Source: Chthoniobacterales bacterium
GTDB lineage: Bacteria; Verrucomicrobiota; Verrucomicrobiia; Chthoniobacterales; DYNR01
DNA: 64,000 nt
Reading direction: 5' to 3'
Assembly: GCA_026418675.1 (NCBI GenBank)
Contig: JAOAAX010000003.1
Span: 90,676-154,675, forward strand
Made by a program: the position numbers and the translations under genes. The notes beneath the pieces were generated by a model that was not told the origin of the DNA, did not search any database, and worked only from the letters and a program-made list of their open reading frames with translations. Below are positions 25,688 to 35,090 of the stretch, piece by piece (within the stretch, counting starts at the first letter, position 1; each line of letters begins with the position of its first letter).

Positions 25688-27516
25688 AGTTCCCCCTTAC
25701 GGCAGTTCCTTTTCGATTTAGACACCGCTGGCTAGAGCTGCTTGTCCGTAAATTTCCAACTCTTCCGGTTGATCTTTTTCCAATCCGTCACGAGTTCCGC
25801 AGCTACAGTTTTTCAGATCTTCGCGCGGATGCAAAAGCTGGCCTGAATGTTGCTCTCCTTGAATTTCCACAAGGCATGGCCTATGCAATGCTGGCCGGCC
25901 TTCCCATCCATTACGGGATTCTTTGCTCAGCGGTTTCTTCCATGGTTGCTCCTTTTTTTTCCCGCTGCCCGGCTCTCGTTCTTGGCCCCACCAACGCGAG
26001 TGCTGTCATGATCCTCAGCGCAATTCTCTCTGCTCCGCATAATCTTAGTCCCCTCCATACAGTTTCTATTTTGGTTTTTATTGTCGGATTTATACTTATC
26101 TTGGGCGCCTTTTTACGTCTTGCGTCACTCTTAAAATTTGTCTCCCGAAGTGTGATTATCGGCTATCTTACTGGGGCTGCTCTGTTAATTATAGCTAATC
26201 AAATCCATTATGTCCTTGGCACATCCATCCAATCCTCAGCAACTCTTTGGGATGTTTTAAAGCGAACCTTTCAGACGATTCCACAGACAAACGCAGCCTC
26301 AATCCTTGTCGCTCTTTCAACCATTCTCGCAATTCTTGCGATCCGTAAACTTTCAAAAGCACTACCCGATGCTGCACTCGGTATCCTTTTTGGATCAATC
26401 ATTGCCGCAATCTTTGCTTCCTTCGGTTGGAAAACCGCGATGTGTGATCCCATCTCTCCATCTGATTTCCGATTCAATTCCCCTCAACTCAATCCGGACA
26501 CTCTTTTTGCGTTAATAGGGCCCGCTTTTGCTCTCGCATTTCTCTGTGCCATGGAAGTTAACGTCATGGCTAAAACTGTTTCCACCGCTTCTTCTCTCGG
26601 AAATCCCTCATTCAACCCAAACCAGGAAATGTTCGCGCTCGGCATTGCCAATCTTGCCTGTTCCTTTTTTCCTGCACAAGCAGCCTCGGGTTCACTCACT
26701 CGCACTATGCTCAATCTCCAAAGTGGCGCGAAAACAAAAATTTCTGGCTTAATTTCCGGATTAATGTGTCTCTTAATTGCTGTTTTTTTTGGTTCAATAA
26801 CCTCTTGCATTCCGAAGGCTTCCGTCGCTGCTCTCATCATTCTTGTTGCTATTTCCCTTGTTGATCGCAGACGCATCCGTATTGCGCTCATGTCAACAAG
26901 GTCGGATGCTTTAGTCGTTTGCGTAACTTTTTTTGCCGCTCTCTTCACTCCCCTTGATTTTACCATTTTCCTTGGCGTTGCAGTTTCCTTGGCAATTTTC
27001 CTTCATCAGGTCAGCTCTCCCCAGTTGGTCGAGTATGGATTCAACGAAGAGGGAAACCTTGCCGAAAATCTGCAAAAAAGAAACGATCCCCACATTGCCA
27101 TCATTCACGTTGAAGGGGAGCTATTCTTTGGGGCTGCTGATTTTTTTCGAGAGGAACTCCGCAAGGTGGCCGCCGAACCCGAACTCCGTGCCATTATCTT
27201 GCGCATGCGCAACGCCCATCATCTCGATGCCACAAGCCTGCTTGCGCTAGAAGAACTCATCCTCGAAATGCGAAAATTAGATAAATATCTCCTTATAAGC
27301 GGAGCTTCGAGGGAAGTTTATCGCATCCTTCGTGATACAGGTGTCCTTGATACGCTGGGACGCGACAATTTCTTTATGCGTTCTCCCAGTAATCCAAACC
27401 TGGCAACTCGCAAGGCCCTTATCCGTGCTCAAACCTTAATCGGCGAGGAAAAATTAGAAATCCGCATTTATCACGATCCCAATTTTGGTAAGAGGAAAAG
27501 CGTTAAAGGAAATTAA
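25684..27516 (+). CDS. SulP family anion permease with STAS domain
   Basis: A 610-residue protein. The N-terminus has the SulP opening DLRADAKAGLNVALLEFPQGMAYAMLAGLP (quoted in part: PQGMAYAMLAGLP). About 10-14 membrane segments follow, including GPTNASAVMI and PAQAASGSLTRTMLN, the conserved helix before the last bundle. Residues about 465-575 are a cytoplasmic STAS domain (IIHVEGELFFGAADFF, HHLDATSLLALEEL). SulP proteins carry sulfate, bicarbonate or other anions, usually with Na+ or H+. The specificity here is not deducible; there is no carbonic anhydrase or sulfur-assimilation gene next to it. It is co-translated with the SCO1-like membrane protein, an unusual pairing. Confidence 0.88.
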   Translation: MKFPLTAVPFRFRHRWLELLVRKFPTLPVDLFPIRHEFRSYSFSDLRADAKAGLNVALLEFPQGMAYAMLAGLPIHYGILCSAVSSMVAPFFSRCPALVLGPTNASAVMILSAILSAPHNLSPLHTVSILVFIVGFILILGAFLRLASLLKFVSRSVIIGYLTGAALLIIANQIHYVLGTSIQSSATLWDVLKRTFQTIPQTNAASILVALSTILAILAIRKLSKALPDAALGILFGSIIAAIFASFGWKTAMCDPISPSDFRFNSPQLNPDTLFALIGPAFALAFLCAMEVNVMAKTVSTASSLGNPSFNPNQEMFALGIANLACSFFPAQAASGSLTRTMLNLQSGAKTKISGLISGLMCLLIAVFFGSITSCIPKASVAALIILVAISLVDRRRIRIALMSTRSDALVVCVTFFAALFTPLDFTIFLGVAVSLAIFLHQVSSPQLVEYGFNEEGNLAENLQKRNDPHIAIIHVEGELFFGAADFFREELRKVAAEPELRAIILRMRNAHHLDATSLLALEELILEMRKLDKYLLISGASREVYRILRDTGVLDTLGRDNFFMRSPSNPNLATRKALIRAQTLIGEEKLEIRIYHDPNFGKRKSVKGN

Positions 27517-27610
27517 ATATTGTAGATAATTTTATCTTATTTTTAACCTTCTCCTATCAAATTATTATGTCTCTCGACTATAATCACTCTTTTCAAAAAA
27601 AATAACGTCT

Positions 27611-29632
27611 ATGTCTTCAATTGATTCATTACATCCATTGTCTTCTCATCAGCGTCAGGTTCATCTCGATTTTCATACTTCGCCATGGATTCCGGACGTA
27701 GCAGCTGATTTTGACGCTAAAGAATTTGCAGAGATCTTACAAAAGGCACACGTAAATAGCGTAACAATTTTTGCCAAATGCCACCACGGCTATACATATT
27801 TTCCATCCAAAGTTTGCGATCCACATCCTCAGTTAACTCCCTGTGGGCGTGACCTTTTGGGTGAGCAAATCGAAGCTTTGCATCGTGCAGGCATCCGGTG
27901 TCCCATCTACATCACAGTTGGGTGGGATGCCTTGCTTACTCGACGCCATCCGGAATGGCGTGCTATGTTCAAAAATGGTCTCTTTGGAGATTGGAATACT
28001 GGCCATCCTGGGCAATGGAATTTTGTAAATTGGATTCATCCCGATGTCATTGCCCACATCGAGGCTCTAACCAGAGAAATCCTCGATCGCTATAAAGAGG
28101 ACGTAGATGGCTTTTTCTATGATATCGTCTTCTTTGCCAAGGGTGCTTGCTGGTCTCCGGAGTCGTGCAAATTTCGTGAGAAATTTAACCTGTGGGATGA
28201 CTCGCCGGCGGGTTTTGAAAAATTCCAGGTTACCGCCCAGATGTTTTTTGCAGAGCATTTCACAAGAATAATTCACTCTATCCGCCCGCAAGCCACCGTT
28301 TTTTACAACACTCCAAATGATTCTTTTTTCCTGAAGGGATATGGCTCAAGGCCACGCCTAGAATTTATGACCCACATGGAAATTGAGTCGCTTCCCTCCG
28401 GCTTCTGGGGGTATTGGCATTTTCCGCGTCTTGCTCGTTCCTGTAGCCACTGGGGGAAACCGTGGCTAGGAATGACTGGCCGCTTCCAGACCCTTTGGGG
28501 AGATTTTGGCGGAATTAAGCCTCAGCCTGCACTCGAATATGAATGTTTCCGCGCTCAAGCGATGGGAGGGGCTAATTCTATCGGCGACCAGCTTCCGCCG
28601 AGGGGTAAGCTCGATCCTGCAGCCTACCATCTCATTGGTGAAGTTTATGCCCAGATAGAAGCAGCCGAGCCTTTCTACAAAGGTTCTGTTCCAATTCCTC
28701 AGGTTGGAATTACTACAAGCGGTCGTCCGGGCCTTGATGCCGATGAAACTGCGAAAAGTGACGAAGGAGCGATTCAAATGTGTGAAGAAGCCCACTACGA
28801 CTGTGCATTGCTTGACGAAACCGACGACCTTTCCCCCTATGACCTAATCATTCTCGGTGATACCACAACACCAACTCCTTATTTTATAGAGAAACTTCGC
28901 GAGTATTATGAACAAGGTGGAAAGTTATTGATCTCCTACAAAGGCGGGTGCGATGCCGATGGCAACTGGATCCTCGATTTCCTCCCTATTCGTGTAGTCG
29001 GAGAGTTAAAAGAATTTCCAGCTTATTGGCGAACACGGCCGGAATTCTCCGCCGATCTTGCCAGAGGCGATCGGGTCTTTTATCAGCAGGGGCTAAAGGT
29101 CGAAGCCGAGGGGTGTGAAATCCTTGTTGAACGCGTCCTTCCCTATTTCAAACGCGATGCAGTCCGCTACTGCTCCCATCTCCAAACTCCTCCTCGCCCC
29201 GATTCCAGTGGGCAGCCGGTGGTCGTAAAAGGAGATAGATTTATCTATTTTTCTGATCCGATTTTTCGCGAATATCGCCAAAGCGGTAACATTTGTGCTC
29301 GAGATGCTTGGAGACGTGCGATGGAGCTTCTTATAGGGCCACCTCCTTTTGGGGCGGGTTTGGCTAGCACAATTCAACTTTATCCTCGCAGGCGTGGAGA
29401 GGATTTAATTCTCACTCTTCTCCATTACATTCCCATACGCAAATGCCTAAATATAGACATGATTGAGGAGCGAACATCTTTTGGGGGCCAGCGGTTGCGT
29501 TTACCTGAGAAAGCGGAATTTGTCCGGATATATCAAGGTGAGGAGCTGGAGCGTGCGGCTGACGGTTCCTTTCTCCTTCCTGCAAATGCTGCTGGCCGTC
29601 TCCTCCTCGAGGTGCCGGGATTTTTCTCATAA
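27611..29632 (+). CDS. Glycoside hydrolase-like protein (TIM barrel plus GH42-type trimerisation-like domain)
   Basis: A 673-residue protein without signal peptide. Residues 12-340 look like a TIM barrel of the 'hypothetical glycosyl hydrolase 6'/GH29-like kind, with HVNSVTIFAKCHHGYTYFPS, GWDALLTRRHPEW and DGFFYDIVFF, the last giving an Asp at a strand end. Residues about 360-470 resemble the beta-galactosidase trimerisation fold (DLSPYDLIILGD, YYEQGGKLLISYKGG). The C-terminal beta domain is undefined. Substrate is unknown; alpha-L-fucosidase-type or other exo-acting activity on plant or algal glycans is plausible from related folds. The esterase gene follows after 12 bp, suggesting a polysaccharide-degrading operon. 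Confidence 0.62.
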   Translation: MSSIDSLHPLSSHQRQVHLDFHTSPWIPDVAADFDAKEFAEILQKAHVNSVTIFAKCHHGYTYFPSKVCDPHPQLTPCGRDLLGEQIEALHRAGIRCPIYITVGWDALLTRRHPEWRAMFKNGLFGDWNTGHPGQWNFVNWIHPDVIAHIEALTREILDRYKEDVDGFFYDIVFFAKGACWSPESCKFREKFNLWDDSPAGFEKFQVTAQMFFAEHFTRIIHSIRPQATVFYNTPNDSFFLKGYGSRPRLEFMTHMEIESLPSGFWGYWHFPRLARSCSHWGKPWLGMTGRFQTLWGDFGGIKPQPALEYECFRAQAMGGANSIGDQLPPRGKLDPAAYHLIGEVYAQIEAAEPFYKGSVPIPQVGITTSGRPGLDADETAKSDEGAIQMCEEAHYDCALLDETDDLSPYDLIILGDTTTPTPYFIEKLREYYEQGGKLLISYKGGCDADGNWILDFLPIRVVGELKEFPAYWRTRPEFSADLARGDRVFYQQGLKVEAEGCEILVERVLPYFKRDAVRYCSHLQTPPRPDSSGQPVVVKGDRFIYFSDPIFREYRQSGNICARDAWRRAMELLIGPPPFGAGLASTIQLYPRRRGEDLILTLLHYIPIRKCLNIDMIEERTSFGGQRLRLPEKAEFVRIYQGEELERAADGSFLLPANAAGRLLLEVPGFFS

Positions 29633-29644
29633 TTTGGCATTTCA

Positions 29645-31663
29645 ATGCCGATTGCGGCCCAGTTATTTCTACCTTACGCTCTTTTTTTATTACTTTTCTT
29701 ATCAAGTTCTCATTCTGTTATGAGCAGTATGGATATACCGAAGATTTCTAAGAAGGAGATAAATGGAGATTTGAGTTCCTGGGTATCCCAAGCGTGGCAA
29801 GCGTTGTGTCTGTTACCTGATACACCGAGACCGCCGGCTGATTCTGGCGCTAGGCTTTTTATTGCATGGGATGAGGTTGGTTTGATTTTCGGTGTGCAGG
29901 TTTTTGATAAAACACCTTCGGAGTCTTTTTTGGCTTCTGGTGCTTATGAAAATGATTCTGTTGAGTTTTTCATTGCTCCGTCTGCAACCCGGGCGGAGTC
30001 CCTCCAGGCTGTTTTGAGTCCTGGTAATGAGCCCGGTCGAAAACCGCGCCTCTATCTCTACGATAATCGCCCAGATGCTCTAAAAAATTTGCCTGCTCGC
30101 TTGGAGTATGCGGTTGTTTTAAATGAGACCGGCTATAATGTTGAAGCGCGTTTTCCTTGGGAATGTCTGGGTATAAACCCAAAGGTTGGCGATGAAGTTG
30201 CGGCGAGGGTTTTCGTTAACGACCACGACGGTGTGGGGCGCAAGATTCGCTTTTCTTTAATCCCACAAAAATCTCCTTTTTATCGTTTGCATTTAACGGA
30301 GAGGCCTAACCGTCCGATTCATGCTTTAGCTTGGGCATCTTTTGATCCGGCTGTAGCTGAATTCACTCTTAACTGTCTTGCTTCACCTTCTCTGAGTGGA
30401 GCGGAAGTAAAATGGCTAGGGAGCTCCTTCCCTTCCCTAACTTTGAATGCAGGTTCCTATGCTGCCTGGTTATCGGTTGGACTTTCTTCAGCCAGCGAGG
30501 TTCCTGATTCCCTTACCTTGCCCGATGGGCTAGAGATTCCTGTTGTTAATAATCTGGAGAAAATTAGGGAGAATCTCTTGCTGGATGGGTTGTTCCCGCA
30601 GCGTTGTCAATTTCAGCGACGCCAGGACGCCAGTTTTGCTGGGTTTGGATTTCCGGTGCATGTTTTTAGTGGGCCGACTCCTCCGGCCCCACAATTTGCT
30701 GAACCTCGAAAAGTGGAGCGTTTGCTGGAAGGACAACCTGAGGTTTCCCTGCAATGGTTTGACAGCGAGGGGAATCCGATTCCATTTCCCCAACAACCTG
30801 GTTTGCTTGGTTGCCTGGCTGAGATCCGCACACCTGCTGGCAAAAGTTATCGTAAGCGGTTTTTGCTCTATCGTTTGCCGAATGGTGCTCAGACTCCTCC
30901 CGGGGGAGACGATGAATACATTGCCCAAGTTTTAGGTTTTAATTTAGCCGGTGCCGATGCAACGAAAAGCCATGCAAACCGCGTGGCCAATCTCTGGTGG
31001 CACAAAGCATTGAAAAAGCTTTTGGCTTTTCAAAGGCAAAATGGAAGCCATGTTGAGAGTCTTGCTACCTATCCCTATGGGGTGCGTTTTCCGAAGAACT
31101 ACAGCCATGATCGCCGCTATCCGCTCCTTCTTTATCTTCATGGTTCTGGATTTTCGACAACATCGGCAGAGAAGGAATTCTTTACGGCATTTTCCGATGC
31201 ACTTGATTATTTCCCTGGGATTGTAGTTTACCCGCGCAGTGCGGGAAGCTGGAGCGCACCTGCCGTGTTGGAATTGCTCGATTTGTTGATAAGCAAGTAT
31301 CCAATTGACGCGGAGCGCGTTTCGATTGTTGGCTTCAGTATGGGCGGTATCGGAGCGTGGGAAGTTCTTCTGACGGCTCCCTCGCGTTTTGCTTGTGCTG
31401 CAATCATTGCTGGGCGCGGTGGCAGTCCTACAGATGCTTGGCGTCTTAAAAATATTCCCATTCTAGTTGTTAACGGAACTGATGATCCCACCACGACGGT
31501 TCAAGAGGCAGAAATCATGGTTCAGGCTATTCAGCAAGCTGGTGGAAATTTGGTTGAGAAAATGTGGATTGAGGGTTCTGCTCACCATGATTCGATGTTC
31601 CGTGCTCTTTCAAATCCTGGTCTCTATCGCTGGATTGCAGAAAAAATTACCTCAAAGAAATAA
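29645..31663 (+). CDS. Secreted CBM9-like domain plus alpha/beta-hydrolase esterase
   Basis: A 672-residue protein. The signal peptide is residues 1-25 (hydrophobic FLPYALFLLLFLSS). Residues 30-220 resemble a family 9 carbohydrate-binding/DOMON sandwich (LFIAWDEVGLIFGVQVFD, ENDSVEFFI, VEARFPWE). A less clear middle part follows. The C-terminal about 200 residues form an esterase: the oxyanion region is YLHGSG, the nucleophile elbow GFSMGGIGAW, the acid NGTDDPT and the His GSAHHDS. This catalytic triad is complete and resembles PHB depolymerase/feruloyl esterase-type enzymes. It probably removes acyl groups from polysaccharide outside the cytoplasm, in step with the upstream glycosidase-like protein. 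The exact bond cut is unknown. Confidence 0.68.
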   Translation: MPIAAQLFLPYALFLLLFLSSSHSVMSSMDIPKISKKEINGDLSSWVSQAWQALCLLPDTPRPPADSGARLFIAWDEVGLIFGVQVFDKTPSESFLASGAYENDSVEFFIAPSATRAESLQAVLSPGNEPGRKPRLYLYDNRPDALKNLPARLEYAVVLNETGYNVEARFPWECLGINPKVGDEVAARVFVNDHDGVGRKIRFSLIPQKSPFYRLHLTERPNRPIHALAWASFDPAVAEFTLNCLASPSLSGAEVKWLGSSFPSLTLNAGSYAAWLSVGLSSASEVPDSLTLPDGLEIPVVNNLEKIRENLLLDGLFPQRCQFQRRQDASFAGFGFPVHVFSGPTPPAPQFAEPRKVERLLEGQPEVSLQWFDSEGNPIPFPQQPGLLGCLAEIRTPAGKSYRKRFLLYRLPNGAQTPPGGDDEYIAQVLGFNLAGADATKSHANRVANLWWHKALKKLLAFQRQNGSHVESLATYPYGVRFPKNYSHDRRYPLLLYLHGSGFSTTSAEKEFFTAFSDALDYFPGIVVYPRSAGSWSAPAVLELLDLLISKYPIDAERVSIVGFSMGGIGAWEVLLTAPSRFACAAIIAGRGGSPTDAWRLKNIPILVVNGTDDPTTTVQEAEIMVQAIQQAGGNLVEKMWIEGSAHHDSMFRALSNPGLYRWIAEKITSKK

Positions 31664-31691
31664 AAAGAAATAAATAAAGACTAATTTATCG

Positions 31692-33890
31692 TTAATTTTC
31701 GCCAGTGCGTTCCTTAAGAGCAAGCTGGATTTTTTCTATAACGATTTGTTCGGTGAGTAATTCTGGAAAAGTGACGACGGCGGAAGTATTTCCGCGCGGA
31801 TAGAAAACATAAAAAGGCACTCCGGCTCGCCCGAGGCGGGCAAGGGCATCCCTTATTTCTGTATTGGGAAGGGTCCAATCGGCTTTCATTGGAACAATGG
31901 AATGTTCCTGTAGGAGTTTTCGGACGGTCGGCGTTTCCAAAGCAGTTCTCTCATTAAATTTGCACGTGATGCACCATTCTGCTGTGAAATTGACAAACAC
32001 GGAACGGCTCAAGGAGAGCATCTCTTGCAGCTTCGCTTCTGTGTAAGGGACCCAAGGTATTTTCGACCATTCAGTAAGATTTTGTGGCTTACTATCCTGA
32101 ATTAGCTGATGGTTCGAAGTGGAAATTTGACTTTTTGCAAATTTTGCTGTCGAGACCCAATAAATTGCAGCTAAGCAGGCAAGGATAACGGCTAAGGAAA
32201 CCCTTCGGGAAACTAGCGAGGAGGTCGGCGTGAAGAATTTCCCATAAAGCCAGCACGGGACCGCTAATAAGAGAAGCGTGCATAGTGTCCAAATAATTCC
32301 GTTTGTTCCTTTTTGGACACCCAGAACTGAAAGTAACCAAAGGAGAGTTGCAGCCATTGGGAAACCAAGCGTTTGTTTGAGGGTTTCCATCCAGGGGCCT
32401 GGCTTCGGCAGAAGGTTTAGCCATCCGGGGTTAAGGGCAAGGAGGAGGTAAGGGATTGCCATGCCAGCAGCAACGGCTGTAAAGGTGCTAAAGATGACAA
32501 GGGCGGATTGACTAAAGGCAAAGCCAATAGCGATGCCGAGAAGAGGTGCCGTGCATGGAGTTGCAAGTAAGGTTGCAAAAAGCCCATGAAGGAACGAGCC
32601 AGCGAGTCCCTCACTCTGGGCGGCAGAACTCAATTGGCTGCTTGTTCTGGCAGGGAGTGAAAATTCAAAAACCCCAAACAAGTTAAGGGAAAAGATGAAG
32701 ACTACGATGCAAAGGAAGTAAATGAACCAGGGGTTTTGGAACTGGAAGGCCCAAGCAACTTGCGCTCCACCTGCTCGCAAGGCGACTACAACAGCCGCAA
32801 GTCCAACAAACCAGGCAAAAATTCCGGCACAAAATGCGAGACCATGAGCAAAAATCTTTTTGGGACTATCACCTGCTTGTCGAAGAAAAGAAAAAATTTT
32901 TAGGGAGATGACAGGGAGAACGCAGGGCATAAGGTTCAAAAGGAATCCTCCAAGGAATCCCAAGCCAAGCGCTGTTAGAAGATTGATGGAATGGAATACG
33001 GGAACGCTTTTTGAAACTTCTGGATTATCGAGTCCTTTTTTCTGAAAATCTGCTGCCGGCGTTTTTGTTGGGGAGGAAATCTCAACTCCGTAGAAGTTTT
33101 TCGTATCGGTGCTTTGCCACGCAAGCACTCCTGAAATTTTCCCTTCAGCAGGAATAAAGAGAGAGGTTTGCTGATTTTCGACTTTGGCTGGGGAAGGTTG
33201 TTCGACGTTGGGAGGGATGGAATGCTCGTAAGGGAAGAAAGTTACCTCCTGTGCCCACTGCGGGAGACCTTGAATGTGAAGTGTCCAGCCCTTGTCTTTT
33301 TCTTGCCATTGAAGTTGAACATTTGCTGGCAGAGGTTTGGGAAGTGTGGCTTCTACGGATTGGAAAATTTCGGAGTTCAGTTGGGTTGATTTTTCTGCGA
33401 CAGGCAAAGTCAGGTCCAGTTCTGCTTCACCTGGTAGGCAAAGCGCCTCGCAAACCAACCAACGAACTTTTGCTTTTAGGCTTGCCTCTGAGCCCTGGAA
33501 TTGGGAAGCAACTTCGATGCGAAAAGGGAAAAAAACCTGATTTTTGTATCCATAAACGATCAAATTTCCGGGTTCAGCGAGGCGTTTTGGGATTGGCCAC
33601 TGGATTTGGTTTGCTGAGAAGCCCTCTGGTAATTCCCACTCGATGCTCGTAGCAAGGCCAGCATCGCCAGGATTCCGCCAGTAAACATGCCATCCGTCGG
33701 CAATTTCCAACAAGATTCCGATGGTAAAGGGTTGCCCGGGGACTACAGCGTTCTGAGCCGGAACAAGGGATGCGCGCACAAGTTCTCGACCTTCGTAAAC
33801 TTGGCAAAGACTGTTGAATGAGGTAGCCAATAAGATAAGTGCGACGTAGATGAAGCAGTAGATAAAGCTGGGATGTTTGGCATAATTCAT
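31692..33890 (-). CDS. dsbD: Thiol:disulfide interchange protein DsbD-like (ScsB-type)
   Basis: A 732-residue protein. An N-terminal signal is followed by a periplasmic sensor domain (about 30-270) with the Cys pair in WLVCEALCLPG. An eight-helix CcdA/DsbD core follows (about 305-590) with the two active Cys in NLMPCVLPV and LLATPCTAPLLG. The C-terminus is a thioredoxin domain with FTAEWCITCKFNE. Electrons pass from cytoplasmic thioredoxin through the core to periplasmic partners. All three Cys pairs are present, so the protein should be active. It converges with the esterase gene and is separated by 80 bp from the ribD stop, with the same direction. Expected in the inner membrane. Confidence 0.88.
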   Translation of the reverse strand: MNYAKHPSFIYCFIYVALILLATSFNSLCQVYEGRELVRASLVPAQNAVVPGQPFTIGILLEIADGWHVYWRNPGDAGLATSIEWELPEGFSANQIQWPIPKRLAEPGNLIVYGYKNQVFFPFRIEVASQFQGSEASLKAKVRWLVCEALCLPGEAELDLTLPVAEKSTQLNSEIFQSVEATLPKPLPANVQLQWQEKDKGWTLHIQGLPQWAQEVTFFPYEHSIPPNVEQPSPAKVENQQTSLFIPAEGKISGVLAWQSTDTKNFYGVEISSPTKTPAADFQKKGLDNPEVSKSVPVFHSINLLTALGLGFLGGFLLNLMPCVLPVISLKIFSFLRQAGDSPKKIFAHGLAFCAGIFAWFVGLAAVVVALRAGGAQVAWAFQFQNPWFIYFLCIVVFIFSLNLFGVFEFSLPARTSSQLSSAAQSEGLAGSFLHGLFATLLATPCTAPLLGIAIGFAFSQSALVIFSTFTAVAAGMAIPYLLLALNPGWLNLLPKPGPWMETLKQTLGFPMAATLLWLLSVLGVQKGTNGIIWTLCTLLLLAVPCWLYGKFFTPTSSLVSRRVSLAVILACLAAIYWVSTAKFAKSQISTSNHQLIQDSKPQNLTEWSKIPWVPYTEAKLQEMLSLSRSVFVNFTAEWCITCKFNERTALETPTVRKLLQEHSIVPMKADWTLPNTEIRDALARLGRAGVPFYVFYPRGNTSAVVTFPELLTEQIVIEKIQLALKERTGEN

Positions 33891-33970
33891 GATTTTTTTG
33901 TCGGATTTTTTGTTTTTGCCCTGAGAATAAACTTACGGAAAGGGTGGGGTATTTCCAATGCAGTTGGGTG

Positions 33971-35047
33971 CTATTTTTTTACGAGACCGCGGATGCGGAT
34001 GTCGTTGCCAAAGAATGCGTATTCGATCTGCTCGAGCTGAATTGCATCTTTGCTGGAGCCAACGCCGATACCGCGGCTAAAAGGGACAGGACCACCAATC
34101 AGAGTAGGGGCAATATAAATGACAAATTCGTCAACTAACTTTGAGTCTATTGCCTGGCCTGCGACGATTGCGCCACCTTCAATTAAAAGACTTACAACAC
34201 CTAAATTTGCGATTTTCTGAAGGAGTGACGGGAAGTTGGGGGCAGTGAGGATGTGAGTTCTGTTGCAAAAGGGGTCGTTGAAAACGTGGCAATCCGAGGG
34301 GAGGTTTTTGGGGTCTTTGGTCCAGATGAGGCGGAGGGGCTGGGGACGTTGTTTTGCGGCAGGTATACCGCGGATGGTGAGGTAGGGGTTGTCTTTTCGG
34401 AGTGTTTCTGCGCCAATCAGGATTGCGTCAACTTCGGCCCGTATGCGCATGGCATCTTTGCGGGAGGCAGCAGAGGAGATGATTTTCTGCGGAGGTTTTG
34501 GAGCAATCCTTCCATCGAGGCTCATTGCTGTTTTGAGGATGACCCAGGGTATTCCTTCCGTGATGAATTTTTTCCATGGTCGGAGAAGTTTTGTAGTTTT
34601 TTCCTCGAGGATACCAGAAGTAGTTTGGATGCCAGCTGCTTCGAGGATTTGTTTGGCACGGCCAGCATGTTTGGGGTTTGGGTCGTCCATGGACCAAACG
34701 ACACGCGCGAAGCCTGCGCGGATGATGGCGTCGGTGCAAGGGGGGGTTCTGCCATGGGTGGAGCAAGGCTCGAGGGTTACGTAGAGGGTCGCGCCTTTCG
34801 CTGAGAGGCTTGGGGGGAGTGCGCGAAGTGCTTCAATTTCTGCATGTGGTTGGCCTGCGGCCTTGTGCCAGCCGGAGGAGAGTTTTTTGTTGTTGCGGAC
34901 AATGACTGCACCGACTGGGGGGTTGGGGCTTGTTGTGCCGATTCCTCGCCGAGCAAGTTCCAAGGCAACTTGCATCCATTTTTCGTCGTTGGTGAGGACG
35001 TTGGGAGTGGGTGTTTGTGGGTGTGGAGGAGTTGAGGGTGTTGCCAT
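33971..35047 (-). CDS. ribD: Bifunctional riboflavin deaminase/reductase RibD
   Basis: The ORF opens at 35155, but the first 36 residues overlap the coaX region and look non-homologous. ATG 35047 (MATPSTPPHP) gives 358 residues, normal for RibD. The N-terminal deaminase has HAEIEAL and EPCSTHGRTPPCTDAI, the zinc ligands of the CDA fold. The C-terminal reductase has ILIGAETLRKDNPYL and LLIEGGAIVAGQAI. It performs the second and third steps of riboflavin synthesis from GTP. No other rib gene is nearby. It is divergent from coaX, with 43 bp between the chosen starts, so both share one promoter region. Confidence 0.93.
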   Translation of the reverse strand: MATPSTPPHPQTPTPNVLTNDEKWMQVALELARRGIGTTSPNPPVGAVIVRNNKKLSSGWHKAAGQPHAEIEALRALPPSLSAKGATLYVTLEPCSTHGRTPPCTDAIIRAGFARVVWSMDDPNPKHAGRAKQILEAAGIQTTSGILEEKTTKLLRPWKKFITEGIPWVILKTAMSLDGRIAPKPPQKIISSAASRKDAMRIRAEVDAILIGAETLRKDNPYLTIRGIPAAKQRPQPLRLIWTKDPKNLPSDCHVFNDPFCNRTHILTAPNFPSLLQKIANLGVVSLLIEGGAIVAGQAIDSKLVDEFVIYIAPTLIGGPVPFSRGIGVGSSKDAIQLEQIEYAFFGNDIRIRGLVKK

Positions 35048-35090
35048 GAAATCGTGTGGATGTTTTAAGAATTCTAACGAAGATTGGGAT

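Noticed and set aside
27517-27610. Replication origin at the skew change
   Set aside because: The gap is AT-rich but I see no cluster of TTATCCACA-type DnaA boxes, and no dnaA, dnaN or gyrB is nearby. Only a skew observation is kept.
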